Assembly (NCBI GenBank): GCA_002257025.1
Contig: NCHA01000001.1
Coordinates: forward strand, 620,001-684,000
Direction: 5' to 3'
Source of the DNA: Sphingobacteriales bacterium 16-39-50
Lineage (GTDB): Bacteria > Bacteroidota > Bacteroidia > Sphingobacteriales > Sphingobacteriaceae
DNA length: 64,000 bases
In this document: piece by piece, positions 47,401-56,226 of the stretch
Layout: each line of letters opens with the position of its first letter
Numbering within the stretch: position 1 is the stretch's first letter
Notes under the pieces: model-generated
What the model was told of the DNA's origin: nothing
Databases searched by the model: none
What the model saw: only the letters and a program-made list of their open reading frames with translations
Made by a program: the position numbers and the translations under genes

Positions 47401-47530
47401 CCGGAAATTCATTCCTGGGCATTACCCAAAGCGAAAAAACACCGAAAAGCACTAACATAACCGTTATTATAATGGCTATTTGCTTATGCTTCATAGCCAA
47501 TTCTATGATATTGAACTTCCTTGTTCCCAT
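44462..47530 (-). CDS. RND family efflux transporter permease
   Basis: 1022 aa, full length, 12 helices in two halves with two large periplasmic loops. The proton-relay TM4 motif is GMVVDNAIVVIDSHVEKI; the second half has GIMSLMGIVVRNGIILIDYAEEL. AcrB/MexF-related but nearer to the 'MMPL/HAE1' types of Bacteroidetes. Drug, bile or metal range cannot be read from sequence; the TM4 lacks the DD pair plus extra charges typical of CusA heavy-metal pumps. Confidence 0.93.
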   Translation of the reverse strand: MGTRKFNIIELAMKHKQIAIIITVMLVLFGVFSLWVMPRNEFPEFTIRQGLIIGVFPGATSEQVEDQLASKVENFLYGFKEVNREKTYSISKEGMLIVFVEVNNNVKDPDGFWDKIKFGLSELKMQLPPQVVALIANNDFGDTAALLLTVQSESKTYKELEDELKIIETELRKIQAVSKVKHYGLLSEEITIYLDNAKLAYYGVRPITVLAAMQLEGAVYYGGELDNSELITPIHIPANYKSEEDIKRQIVYADPTGNIIRVKDIATVVRKYKEPDSYIKNNGSNSLLISLEMQPGNNIVDFGKQVDGSLDSIRTKISPDVNLDKIADMPAAVDYSILHFLREFFIAIIAVIIVTMLLLPFRVATVAGITIPISIFITIGILYLLGIELHTVSLAGLIVVLGMVVDNAIVVIDSHVEKIDHGDTPWDAAWKSATELFVPVFSATLAIIATYIPLVFFLSGMTGDFVGSLPVTIGVALFTSLLVAYFLVPYMSYVFIKKGVKKEETKPGKKSLLDRLQYFYNRTLEKAFGKPMMTIFIGVLSIVLGGAILALLPRQLFPKVERNQFAVEIYLPEGYTLEQTATVADSLEASLMSDNRVVNVASFVGTSSPRFHTTYAPNFPSKNYAQLVVNTKTAGDAVALLGEYEKTKRNTFPNAYVRMKQLDMLGTNAPIEVRISGNNLDSIKTVAENVKHIMQQNEGVIWARTDYLNLRQGVHVDVNDELANRLGLTRGVIASSIASGFSGIPIGTVWEGDYPIDVKVINPTDKRDGFDDIENQNVTSLFLNATVPVRQVATLTNDWSEGQIIRRNGIRTITVRGDVKRGVLPYKIFSELKGDINNIKTDSDVQIAYGGEEESEVENYVPLSKALLAGVLLIFFILLFQFKKPKLVFLVMVTMPLSFLGAAIGLVLTGYPFGLTSFLGIMSLMGIVVRNGIILIDYAEELRGKNGMPLAEAAIAAGKRRMRPIFLTSFAAAMGVVPMILSGSSLWGPLGAVVCFGLLVSMILTLYILPVLYHQSLKKTHA

Positions 47531-47534
47531 GTTG

Positions 47535-48563
47535 TTATTGTGCGATGTTTATAAGTGAACTCTGGCGAAGTTTATCCTGCCCTGCTATGATTATTTCATC
47601 TCCTTCTTTCAGATTGCCGCTTACCAGTATTTTTTTGTCGATTAAAGCAATGGTTTTTACCTCTCGCTTTTGGGCTGTGTTATTTTCTATCACATACACA
47701 AACTGGTTTCCCTGTAAATCTTGTTGCAACGCTTTGTTGGAGATAAGAAAACCGGCAGCATTATTTTGAGTGGCAAAACTGACAGTACAAACCATGCCTG
47801 GCTTAATGGTAAAATCAGAATTCTGAACTTCTATTTTCACCGGATAGGAGTATGAAAGTATATCTGCCGAAACACCAATTTCTCTAACAGTTCCGGCAAT
47901 TGTTTTAGTGATAGCGCCTACCGTAATGGTGGCCTGGTCTCCTTTTTTGAACGCACTGATTTCATCTTCCGGAACTGGAATTTTTACATATATTTTACTG
48001 ATGTCTAATAGTTCAAAGGCTTTGACACCCGGCAATATATTTTCTCCTACCATGATTGATTTTTTTCCTATAACACCATCTGCAACAGCATAAAGTTTAG
48101 TATCGTCAAGCCCTCTTTTTGCAATGGCAGTAGCCGATTTTGCCTGACTTAATCCTGTTTCTACCTCAACCCATTTTATTTCAGGAAGAGTGCCATTTTC
48201 CTTCATAGGTTTCAACCGGTCATAAGCATCCTGAGCTTGTTGTAGTTTTTGAAATGCCATTTGGTATGTGTTCTCCATATTCGATGGATTTAGTTGTGCC
48301 AGCAATTGACCTTTATTTACCTGTTGTCCTTCTTCTACGGCTATTTTTGAAACGATGCCCATGATCCCAAAACTAAGCGAAGTGGATTGTTTTGGCACTA
48401 CAACCCCGGAATAACCGACATTGTAACTTCCGTTGTAATGGATTATTTTTTCAGTTTTTACAGTAAGTGAATTGTTGTTTTCCTGTTGTGCATTATTTTC
48501 AGGTGAACATCCTGCCAGGATAATTGGAAGCAGGATGAAGAGGTGCAATTTATTGATTTTCAT
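47535..48563 (-). CDS. HlyD/AcrA-type periplasmic adaptor lipoprotein
   Basis: 342 aa from the ATG at 48563, giving the lipoprotein leader MKINKLHLFILLPIILAGCS; the ATG at 48575 adds four residues. Barrel-sandwich (lipoyl-like), hairpin and beta-barrel domains are in the usual order (VGYSGVVVPKQSTSLSFGIMG; EGQQVNKGQLLAQLNPSNME; YAVADGVIGKKSIMVGENILPG). Links RND pump and TolC channel. Stop is 4 bp from the pump start. Confidence 0.92.
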   Translation of the reverse strand: MKINKLHLFILLPIILAGCSPENNAQQENNNSLTVKTEKIIHYNGSYNVGYSGVVVPKQSTSLSFGIMGIVSKIAVEEGQQVNKGQLLAQLNPSNMENTYQMAFQKLQQAQDAYDRLKPMKENGTLPEIKWVEVETGLSQAKSATAIAKRGLDDTKLYAVADGVIGKKSIMVGENILPGVKAFELLDISKIYVKIPVPEDEISAFKKGDQATITVGAITKTIAGTVREIGVSADILSYSYPVKIEVQNSDFTIKPGMVCTVSFATQNNAAGFLISNKALQQDLQGNQFVYVIENNTAQKREVKTIALIDKKILVSGNLKEGDEIIIAGQDKLRQSSLINIAQ

Positions 48564-48631
48564 ATATGTTATCATTTCTATTTTACAATTAGACTATTTT
48601 AGTTTTTTGGTCTGTTTTAGGGCAAAAAAAA

Positions 48632-49225
48632 TTATTTTTTCATTATTCCATAAAATAACACGTTTAACAAGCCGTCGAAACGTTTTTCTATTTGGTTGTT
48701 GTTTTTCTCTATGTATAAAGGGTATTCTAAACCTTTCAAAGCTGTTACTATTGCAAATGCTGTCAGTTCTATGTCTTCTATCATAAAATCACCATTTTCC
48801 ACGCCATTACTTAATATGCTTTTGATAGTATTTACCTCTTCGGTATCATACCTCACTCTTACCTTTTCAATAAAATTATAATGCTCCCAGTAATCATCTT
48901 TTAAAGCACTATATAAATTGGACAATTCACTAATCGTTTCCATCCTTGTCAAAACATAAGCTCTTATTTTATTTTTAGGTGTAGTTTCTGCGTGAATTGC
49001 TTTTGTAATGGCTGCATTTAATGTAAGTGATTCTTTTTCAACTATTGCTTTAAAAATTTCTTCTTTGCTTTTAAAGTAATGATAAATGGAACTTTTCGCT
49101 TTTCTGGCAGCTTCTGCAATTTCGTCCATAGTGGTTTTTTTGAAACCGTATTTGCCGAAGATGTTTTTAGCCACATTGAGAATAGTTTCCCTCACATCAT
49201 CTTTATTATCTATGTTCGTTTCCAT
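48632..49225 (-). CDS. TetR family regulator of the efflux operon
   Basis: 197 aa. N-terminal HTH at about residues 12-58 (ETILNVAKNIFGKYGFKKTTMDEIAEAARKAKSSIYHYFKSKEEI). C-terminal ligand-binding helices are divergent, as usual. First gene of the minus-strand TetR-adaptor-pump-channel run, 68 bp before the adaptor, so it probably represses its own operon. The 292 bp upstream (49226-49517) hold no gene that I can see. Confidence 0.9.
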   Translation of the reverse strand: METNIDNKDDVRETILNVAKNIFGKYGFKKTTMDEIAEAARKAKSSIYHYFKSKEEIFKAIVEKESLTLNAAITKAIHAETTPKNKIRAYVLTRMETISELSNLYSALKDDYWEHYNFIEKVRVRYDTEEVNTIKSILSNGVENGDFMIEDIELTAFAIVTALKGLEYPLYIEKNNNQIEKRFDGLLNVLFYGIMKK

Positions 49226-49517
49226 TACTTTCCTTTTCGAGTTTATCGACTAAATTAGTATTTTGTTTTGGTGCAAAAATATAAAAAACTTTTTGAATAG
49301 CAATTTTTTCTCGTGGGTGAGAAAATTTGGCTCTTTTGACTTTGCCATCGCGTTGGCCTTGTGTGGTTGGAGCAAAGGTAAATGCCCAATGTGCCTCTGG
49401 CAATAAAATTATTTTTTAAAATGTGCACGAGTAAAAAATTTTATAACTTTTGGGTTGGCTTGCGTGTCGGGTTTTTGTTGTCCGTGTCCAATTGAGGTGA
49501 AGTGCAACGTGTCATAA

Positions 49518-50431
49518 TGAGACCGTTGCAGAGTAAAAATAATATAATATATTGTTAGACAATTAGTTATATTTTTTATATTTAAGTATGCAAAAAGTCA
49601 CCCATCAACTGAGTTTTTCCTCCATTTCGATCGCTAAACGTAAGCTAAAAAGTCAATTTTTTGATCAGATGAGCCTTTTGTTAGACTGGCCAGCCATAGA
49701 TTCAGAAATTAAGAAATACTATTCAAAAGTCGCTGGCCGCCCCTCGTACAGCGTTTGCTATTGTTTAAAATGTCTCTTTTACAAACATGGTATGGTTTGA
49801 GCGATTATGAGGTAGAAGAAAAGGTGAACGACTCCTTGAGCTTTATGAAATTTGTAGGTCTAACCTTAGAAGATAATGTACCTGACAATACGGTGTTGAG
49901 CCGGTTTAGATCGGAGTTAACGTTCAAGCAAGGCTATGAGAAACTGATGGATATGATCAACGGCCAATTAGAAGAAAAGGGGAATAACAGCAGTGCTAGT
50001 AACCGCAAATATCTTAAATCCAAGGGGTTAAAAGATGGTATCATGCACAAAGCCGTAAAAAATAAACCACTCAGCAATCATCAGGTAAGGTTTAATAAAA
50101 TAGTAAGTCAAATAAGGTTTAGGGTAGAGCGCACATTTGGGGGAATTTCCTGATGGTTTAAAACAGGCCTAGCAAGATATGTGGGCAAAGAAAAAACACA
50201 TACGCAACACCTGATGGAGGCGATGGCCTATAATTTATATCGTTCACCTGGGATAGTTATGTCCAATGCAAATTTATTAGCCAAATAGCAGGTAACAGAA
50301 GGGCTAAAAGCTCTTGAAGAAAAATTATATTTAAAATGGAAGTTGAAATTAGGCCAGATAAAAAATAAAATGACAACTTTTGAAAAAAATATTTGCCGAA
50401 ATCAACGAAGTCCTATTTTGCAACGGTCTCA
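49518..50431 (+). mobile_element. Decayed IS5-family insertion sequence
   Basis: Flanked by 13-bp perfect terminal inverted repeats, TGAGACCGTTGCA at 49518 and TGCAACGGTCTCA at 50419. Total 914 bp, shorter than the roughly 1.2-1.4 kb expected, because part of the transposase gene is missing. No target duplication is evident. Confidence 0.85.
49588..50288 (+). pseudogene. IS5-family DDE transposase, frameshifted and internally deleted
   Basis: The N-terminal part MQKVTHQLSFSSISIAKRKL ... VAGRPSYS breaks at about 49750 into another frame that continues LLLFKMSLLQTWYGLSDYEV ... DNTVLSRFRSELT. After MINGQLEEKG the part holding the catalytic DDE centre (roughly 100 residues) is absent and the sequence resumes near KYLKSKGLKDGIMHKAVKNK. 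An in-frame TGA at about 50151 follows RTFGGIS, then the C-terminal WFKTGLARYVGKEKTHTQHL continues to a TAG at about 50286. Not functional; could move only if a helper transposase exists. Confidence 0.85.
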
Positions 50432-50713
50432 AACGATTTGCTCTTTCTCCTTTTTTAATAAGTCGGATATTTTCATTTTTTTGTAATCTACATTATCCAT
50501 CTCATCCCATGTGTCATCACCTGGCATTCTTTCTGTGTAGAAAGTCTGATTTTTAATAAATTGATGTAAATGTGAATTTTTCCAACCCATTGAAGTTTGA
50601 ATTATCTTATGAAAATCTGCCAGCAATAAGTCCGATTGGATCAATAATCTTCTCCAAATCTTAGGTTTAAATTCTTTTAATGCTATCTGAATCTGATATG
50701 TTTTCTTTGTCAT
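50429..50713 (-). pseudogene. pRiA4b ORF-3-like protein, truncated by the IS
   Basis: 94 codons from the ATG at 50713 (a longer frame upstream is not family-like). MTKKTYQIQIALKEFKPKIW followed by RRLLIQSDLLLADFHKIIQT is the N-terminal half of the plasmid pRiA4b ORF-3 family (about 170-190 aa). The last codons fall in the IS terminal inverted repeat, and its stop TGA is part of that repeat. The C-terminal half is not found beyond the IS. Function unknown. Confidence 0.75.
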
Positions 50714-50879
50714 GTTTTTTCTTTCAAATATAGCTAAAATGTCAATTCGGAGCCTTGAGATGGGTGGCAAAAGAATGACGCAGCGAATGAAAACTAAGGG
50801 GTTTGATTATTCCTGCCTTTTAATGGATTCCCTGAATACCTATTGCAGGAAATTTAATGCTTCTTAAAAATATATGCGC

Positions 50880-52892
50880 TTACAACCGCATTCCTTTAGT
50901 AATTCCCCCTCCACTCGCATTTGTCCTATCCTGGATTGTACTTTTGTCTTCAGCTACTGATCCAAGTTCACTGACTAATAATTCCTGAATATCCTGCTTA
51001 ATCTGCAAATAATTGATTTGGACAATATCCGAATCGATGGTTCGGATTTTGGGAATCTCTTCATACTGTGCTTCTTCCTGTCGGATCGCCTCATGATCGT
51101 TTTGAATCTCGCTGTGAAATACTTTTAGGTCGATTTTGTTATCGGGGTTGTCCGCTACCATACCTACGAACTCACCGGAAGACAGGGAAGATATTTTAGA
51201 CGCTGGTATGGCATAATCAAGCTGAGTGGATCTGCTGACAGACGTATCTGAACTGTTAATGGAAACACTCTGCCTCTCCTGTATGATTTTGCCAAAGCGT
51301 TCGGACAATTGCTTTGCTGTATCTCCGGTTACCTGACCTGAAATGATATTGCCGACAATATTCATGATCACTTCGGCCTGTTCCCGTCCGTAATCTTTTT
51401 TTAACTGGCTGTAATCCTGTACGGCTAAAGTGGTGGCGACTTTATTGGAACGGGCAGTAGCGATCAGACTGTCGATATTGTTAAAGTAGATGGTGGGAAA
51501 TTCGTCAAAGATCAGGCTGCATTTTAGTTTATTCTTCTGATTAACCAGTTTGATCATGCGGGAGATATACAAGCTCAATACTGCCCCATAAACCTGTTGC
51601 TTCTGAGGGTTATTGCCCATGCAGATGATTTTCGGTTCTTCCGGGTTATTCAGCCCCAGGGTGAAATCGTTACCCGATAACACATAATATAATGCAGGTG
51701 ATGATAACCTGGCCATGCTGATCTTGGCACTTGCTACCTGACCCTCTAGTTGATCGTATGCTTCGTTCTGCCAGGCAGAAATAAAGGGATTGATCAGCAC
51801 TTCGATTTCGGGTTCACGCAGGAGTACCGCAAAGAGGTACTTATATTCTACCTGCATTAGTTCAATCACATGCGGTAAGGTGCAATAGGTTCCGTCCTGA
51901 TATTTCCGCAAAAACCAGATAATAGCAGTCAGGAAATTAATCGGCGACTCGACAAAGAAATCACCTTGTTTCTTGATCCATGCTCGATTTAACCCAAGCA
52001 TAATCGTTCGGGATGCTTCGGTCGCATCCGTAATGTCAGTCATGCTGGCCGGATCAAGCGGGTTGCAGCGGTGTGTTCTTGACAGGTCTTCAAAATTAAT
52101 GACGTAGAATTTTGGTTTAACGGGATATTGGCTATTGTTATTCAGCAGCGTATTATACGCGATTATGGTCAGGTCATCGTACTTAAAGTCATATAAAAAT
52201 ATACTGAAGCCTTTTTTAATATGCTGGGTGATGATATGCCGGATCGCAAAATAGGACTTGCCTGAACCGGGTGTGCCCAGCACAAGTGATCCTCGGAAAG
52301 GGTTGATAATATTGATCCAGCTTTTGCGGATTTTGCCTTTCAGATTGTAGTGTGCCGGGAGATTAATAGAATATTCATTCTCTAAAAGCCTTTCCTCTTG
52401 TGGAAATGTTTCATTGAGCTTATTGAAAATGTCCCCTTGAAGACTTAATTTGATTAACCTTGATAACAATGTTCCACCTGTTAAGATCAGGAAATATCCT
52501 ATAGAAGTAATCCCTATATAAGCGCCGGATTTAATTGATACCGAAAATTGCATCAGAAGCATCGACTGGCTGATAAAGAATAAGATTAATCCTGTCAGGA
52601 TATAAACTATTGCGGTTCTCTTTTCAATCTTTTCATCTTTCTTCCCTTTCACTCCCAGAAGAGAAACTGCAAGGAGTAACAACGAAGCTACCTTGGAAGC
52701 GAGTATGGTCTTGAAAATTTTCATATTTGAAAAAGTTGAAAGGATCCGGTCCACAATGGAAGTAGTTAATTCCCATTCCCTGAAAGCTGCATAGCAAAGC
52801 AGGTAAAAGTGTATGACTAATATTGCTATGCTTAACAACCGGGTAAAATCCATAATCTTACGCAGTCCTTGTTCATTTTCTCCTGTAGCCAT
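50880..52892 (-). CDS. TraG/VirD4-type coupling protein (MobC-like)
   Basis: 670 aa. Four N-terminal hydrophobic helices (about residues 17-150), then a P-loop ATPase with Walker A GTPGSGKS (215-222) and Walker B SLIFDEFPTIYF. Brings the relaxosome to a conjugative secretion channel. One base separates its start from the MobB stop. As no T4SS genes lie in the element, the channel must come from another element. In Bacteroidetes this gene is often called mobC. Confidence 0.9.
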   Translation of the reverse strand: MATGENEQGLRKIMDFTRLLSIAILVIHFYLLCYAAFREWELTTSIVDRILSTFSNMKIFKTILASKVASLLLLAVSLLGVKGKKDEKIEKRTAIVYILTGLILFFISQSMLLMQFSVSIKSGAYIGITSIGYFLILTGGTLLSRLIKLSLQGDIFNKLNETFPQEERLLENEYSINLPAHYNLKGKIRKSWINIINPFRGSLVLGTPGSGKSYFAIRHIITQHIKKGFSIFLYDFKYDDLTIIAYNTLLNNNSQYPVKPKFYVINFEDLSRTHRCNPLDPASMTDITDATEASRTIMLGLNRAWIKKQGDFFVESPINFLTAIIWFLRKYQDGTYCTLPHVIELMQVEYKYLFAVLLREPEIEVLINPFISAWQNEAYDQLEGQVASAKISMARLSSPALYYVLSGNDFTLGLNNPEEPKIICMGNNPQKQQVYGAVLSLYISRMIKLVNQKNKLKCSLIFDEFPTIYFNNIDSLIATARSNKVATTLAVQDYSQLKKDYGREQAEVIMNIVGNIISGQVTGDTAKQLSERFGKIIQERQSVSINSSDTSVSRSTQLDYAIPASKISSLSSGEFVGMVADNPDNKIDLKVFHSEIQNDHEAIRQEEAQYEEIPKIRTIDSDIVQINYLQIKQDIQELLVSELGSVAEDKSTIQDRTNASGGGITKGMRL

Positions 52893-52893
52893 T

Positions 52894-54153
52894 TTAACTT
52901 GTTAATCGTTTACGTTTTTTCTTTCGTTTATTTTGGATCATACCAGGGAATGCCGTATCCTCCGGATGTTCTGTATTCAGGAGATCACCCAGAATTGTCT
53001 GATAACCCACCTGCTTTTCTGGAAGAATCCGGGTACTTGGATTTACTAACTTACTCACCTTGCTGGCAGGTTGGTCATGAGCAGATGAACCTGTTGGCAA
53101 ACTAGGTTTATGGTTCATAAACCGATCATTCATGGCTGAAGCACTGTACGCCTTGCCCAGGTCACTACCATTAAAAACTACTTTTAATTGATTATCCACG
53201 AATGTTATCCCATATAGGCGGCCTTCTTCATTCTGTCTAAAAACAACCTGGATGCCTTTGGATTGCAAGGCTTTTTGGAAACCTGCCCTGCTTGCTTTTG
53301 TCATTAATACCGGATCGATTGATTGTTTAATCCGCTCCTTAAGAGGTTTCCGAAGTATTTCATTCAGAGGGAACCTTTCATCTAGTGCTTTTAATGTGGG
53401 TTTACCGTAGATACTACTGGCCTTAATAGGTACACCCAATTTATTTCCTCTGTTGTCCAACACCCAGTAGACCAATCCATTTTTAGAAAACATTCTGGAT
53501 TCTTTTGATCCCCGGTCAGCAGCCACATTATATTGGTTTAGTACGGCGTTCAATTCCGGCAGGCTGGTAAATTTATAAAGCCGAATTACTTCACTAACAA
53601 TGTTGGTTATTGCCCGTTTTGTATCAGTTTTACCATATTCGATTTTTGTTAAGTATTGGCCTTCCTGTTTTTGAATAGACTCCTTTTGGGATGCCTGAAC
53701 CAATCCGTATTTGAGCTCGATTGCTTTTCTGGCTTCCTCGGATTTCGTCCTTCCTAAGTTATGTAAGCTGATCCGCTCACCAGATGTTTTAATATTGGTG
53801 CTGACTATATGCACATGCGGATGCCCGGCATCCTGGTGCCGATAGACCAGGTAAGGTTGATCATTAAACCCAATACGATCCATATATTCGCTTGCTATCT
53901 CATTTAACTTTTCCTTGGTGAATTCTTCTCCTATCGCAAAGTTTAAGGAGATGTGTACTGTATTGGTTTTGACCCGCTCATTTTTGGAAGCAAGGTCAGT
54001 TAGCCTTTGCAGCTTGTCGTTGAAAGATAATTGATAGAGATTTTTTGCATAACCGTTTTCATAGATGAGTTCTGCTTTCTCAACTTTTACCTTATTCTCA
54101 TTATAGTTCAAGGCTCCAATCAAACTTTTTCCACTGATAATCTTTGCGACCAT
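52894..54153 (-). CDS. mobB: MobB relaxase (MobP/BfmB-like)
   Basis: 419 aa. Relaxase domain in the N-terminal half: the three-His metal motif is H111, H113, H115 in DAGHPHVHIVSTN, upstream of which is the strand TNTVHISLNFAIGEEF. MVAKIISGKSLIGALNYNEN is the typical Bacteroidetes relaxase start, holding the Tyr-rich N-terminus. Nicks oriT and becomes covalently attached. Overlaps mobA by 34 bases. Confidence 0.9.
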   Translation of the reverse strand: MVAKIISGKSLIGALNYNENKVKVEKAELIYENGYAKNLYQLSFNDKLQRLTDLASKNERVKTNTVHISLNFAIGEEFTKEKLNEIASEYMDRIGFNDQPYLVYRHQDAGHPHVHIVSTNIKTSGERISLHNLGRTKSEEARKAIELKYGLVQASQKESIQKQEGQYLTKIEYGKTDTKRAITNIVSEVIRLYKFTSLPELNAVLNQYNVAADRGSKESRMFSKNGLVYWVLDNRGNKLGVPIKASSIYGKPTLKALDERFPLNEILRKPLKERIKQSIDPVLMTKASRAGFQKALQSKGIQVVFRQNEEGRLYGITFVDNQLKVVFNGSDLGKAYSASAMNDRFMNHKPSLPTGSSAHDQPASKVSKLVNPSTRILPEKQVGYQTILGDLLNTEHPEDTAFPGMIQNKRKKKRKRLTS

Positions 54154-54533
54154 ATATCTGCGTAGTCACTTACTCTTTCTTTAATTTGGATGATGGCAGG
54201 TTCCAGTTTATCTCTCAGAACTACAATCATGGCCTGCCAAATATGAGCATCCGGCATACCCTCCACACTGTTCAGTTTCCGGACGGCCTGATTGAAATTA
54301 TTACCGATGGCATTGAGTTCTTTTCTTAGCAGGATAAGTTCTTCCAGGACTTCATCCATGGACTGATCCCGGTGGGTGACGGTTATGGTTTTCTCTAGCA
54401 AAACGTTCCGGCTGTACTCACTCATTTTTCGAAACATAGTTTTTTTGAACCGGTCCTGGATCACTTTGTATTCCTCAGGTTTCAGTCGGGTTATAATGCG
54501 GCGGGAACGATTTTCTTCTGTCTTTTTCATCAT
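54120..54533 (-). CDS. mobA: MobA relaxosome accessory protein
   Basis: 137 aa. Ribbon-helix-helix-like N-terminus (RRIITRLKPEEYKVIQDRFKKTMFRKMSEYSRNVLLEKTI) and a helical C-terminal half with the conserved LNAIGNNFNQAVRKLN, both typical of MobC/BfmA relaxosome proteins in Bacteroidetes. Helps relaxase find oriT. The candidate oriT lies right upstream. Confidence 0.88.
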   Translation of the reverse strand: MMKKTEENRSRRIITRLKPEEYKVIQDRFKKTMFRKMSEYSRNVLLEKTITVTHRDQSMDEVLEELILLRKELNAIGNNFNQAVRKLNSVEGMPDAHIWQAMIVVLRDKLEPAIIQIKERVSDYADIWSQRLSVEKV

Positions 54534-54600
54534 ATGTTATTCTTTGAAAATCCGACTTCGGAGGATTTTTTCACTGGCCCCAACTGACTGTGGAAGGAGG

Positions 54601-54635
54601 GCAAGATCCGTTTGTCAGACAAACGTACATCTTGC
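54601..54635. other. Candidate origin of transfer (oriT)
   Basis: A nested inverted repeat: outer arms GCAAGAT (54601) and ATCTTGC (54629), inner arms CGTTTGTC and GACAAACG around a single A (54609-54625). It lies in the 158-bp gap upstream of mobA, where related elements have oriT. A smaller hairpin with TCCGA/TCGGA arms at about 54553-54564 is in the same gap. Nick site not identifiable. Confidence 0.55.
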
Positions 54636-54691
54636 TGACTGCTTCAACGAGGCGGTCTGATCCTGCATGGGAACTTCTAAAGCAATTGAAT

Positions 54692-54937
54692 TCATAGATA
54701 CTTCCCATTAATAATCATCTTAGCTTTGCTTCTTTGATAAGGGTGATTTTTTTGAAGTTTCCACATCCACTCTAAGGCTTTAGTTCGCCAGTTTTTAATC
54801 GGAGCTCCTTTTTTGCCTACCCACTTGCTCAAATCAAAAAAGTCATAGAAGCTATTTGCTTCGGCTTCATTAAAACCTTTTTGATCAAAATATATCCGTA
54901 CCTGTGAGCGAGTTGGTATGAAATTTTCTACGTCCAT
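54692..54937 (-). CDS. Small mobile-element protein, function unknown
   Basis: 81 aa. MDVENFIPTRSQVRIYFDQK, then GFNEAEANSFYDFFDLSKWV and GAPIKNWRTKALEWMWKL. The last segment resembles the C-terminal helix of replication-initiation/DnaT-like domains (a DNA-associated piece), but this is weak. Two bp after the HTH gene, so co-translated with it. Confidence 0.65.
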   Translation of the reverse strand: MDVENFIPTRSQVRIYFDQKGFNEAEANSFYDFFDLSKWVGKKGAPIKNWRTKALEWMWKLQKNHPYQRSKAKMIINGKYL

Positions 54938-54939
54938 TG

Positions 54940-55290
54940 TTAGCTGGTTTTTCTGAATTCCTGGTACTCCTCTTTCAAGTTTTTCCGGGCTGACATCATC
55001 TGTTGAATGTCTTCATAATCATAATATAGTGCACCACCGATTTTAGTAAATGGAAGTGTTCCTGAATCACGTAGAGTTTGAAGAAAGCCATGCGAAATAC
55101 CTAATAGCTTTTTTACTTCACAGGATTTCAACCACTTTTTCCCAGGCTCGCCGATGCATTCTTTTATAATGCGTTTAAATTCATCCAGCATTTCATCTTT
55201 GAATTCTGCCAGATCGCCTTGGGTAAGTAACTGGTCTCGGGTAGGGATGAGAGACAGTACTCCTTTTCCTTGTTGAGATATTGTTGTCAT
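54940..55290 (-). CDS. Helix-turn-helix excisionase-like protein
   Basis: 116 aa. KKWLKSCEVKKLLGISHGFL, then QTLRDSGTLPFTKIGGALYY and DYEDIQQMM is a MerR/Xis-type winged HTH of the 'helix-turn-helix domain-containing' group present in nearly every Bacteroidetes integrative element. Could act as directionality factor with the recombinase and/or in regulating transfer. The 307 bp between this gene and the ORF6N gene (55291-55597) hold no gene that I can see; a weak hairpin with a T run is at 55344-55373. Confidence 0.82.
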   Translation of the reverse strand: MTTISQQGKGVLSLIPTRDQLLTQGDLAEFKDEMLDEFKRIIKECIGEPGKKWLKSCEVKKLLGISHGFLQTLRDSGTLPFTKIGGALYYDYEDIQQMMSARKNLKEEYQEFRKTS

Positions 55291-55597
55291 AGTTCAAAAT
55301 TTAGTTGAACCACGAAGGTGGGGGGAGTAAGAAAATAAATTTCACACCTTGTACATGAGGTAGGTGTTTTTTGTCAGTATCACATTCTTTTGCATAAGCA
55401 AAAATCTCCCGTTCATTTTCACTAGTAAAGAGCTTTCACAGCATAAATTCTCCTTCGTACCTCAGTCCGATTTATTCCATTGTCTCTTGACAAGTTTACT
55501 CACTTTGGTGGGCGGTGGCTTAACAAAGGAACCCCGGAATTCTGGGTTTTCATACATTTCTGTAGATTAACTGAATATAAAAAATGAGCAATGGGAG

Positions 55598-56140
55598 TTA
55601 CAGTTCATCCGGTTTGAAGCCAATCCGTTTTCTAGGTGGAAGCGGACGTTCCTGTTTTTCAAGCAATTCATCGAGATAACGAAATACGATTTCCATATTT
55701 TTATCTTGATTGTCCAATTTGTTTTTAATCTTTTCTACCTCAAGACGAATTTCTGTATTATCAGTAAGCATCAATCTTAATTTGGTAAAGATGCGTATGA
55801 TTTGGATATTAACATGAATCGCTCTTTCACTATTCAATATACTTGACATCATAGCTACTCCTTGCTCAGAAAATACAAAAGGAGTCGCAGGGCTATATTT
55901 AGCTGTTTGAGGTAGCTTATCACAGATTGTGATAAGCTCCTGCCATTCCTGTTTGGTTAATTGAAACATAAAATCGTCTGGAAACCGAAGTATATTACGT
56001 TTAACAGCTTGCTTTAATGATCGGGTCTCAACTTGGTACAGTATTGCAAGATCCATATCCAGCATTACCTTTTGCTTTCTGATATAATATATCTTACTGA
56101 TTACAATTTCCTCTGGAACTAATAATTCTTCTTTTTTCAT
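55598..56140 (-). CDS. ORF6N-domain DNA-binding protein
   Basis: 180 aa. The ORF6N/KilA-N domain is complete: EIVISKIYYIRKQKVMLDMD, LAILYQVETRSLKQAVKRNI, LRFPDDFMFQLTKQEWQELI. A C-terminal coiled coil (about 120-165) follows. These domains are common in phage and mobile elements, probably as DNA-binding regulators. Between integrase and HTH genes. Confidence 0.87.
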   Translation of the reverse strand: MKKEELLVPEEIVISKIYYIRKQKVMLDMDLAILYQVETRSLKQAVKRNILRFPDDFMFQLTKQEWQELITICDKLPQTAKYSPATPFVFSEQGVAMMSSILNSERAIHVNIQIIRIFTKLRLMLTDNTEIRLEVEKIKNKLDNQDKNMEIVFRYLDELLEKQERPLPPRKRIGFKPDEL

Positions 56141-56226
56141 CGGTATATAATTTTATTTTAATGGCTATGAAGATTTCTTGAGCTAAATCATTCCGGTTTG
56201 TGAACGGCAAGCTCAAGCAGGTTTCA

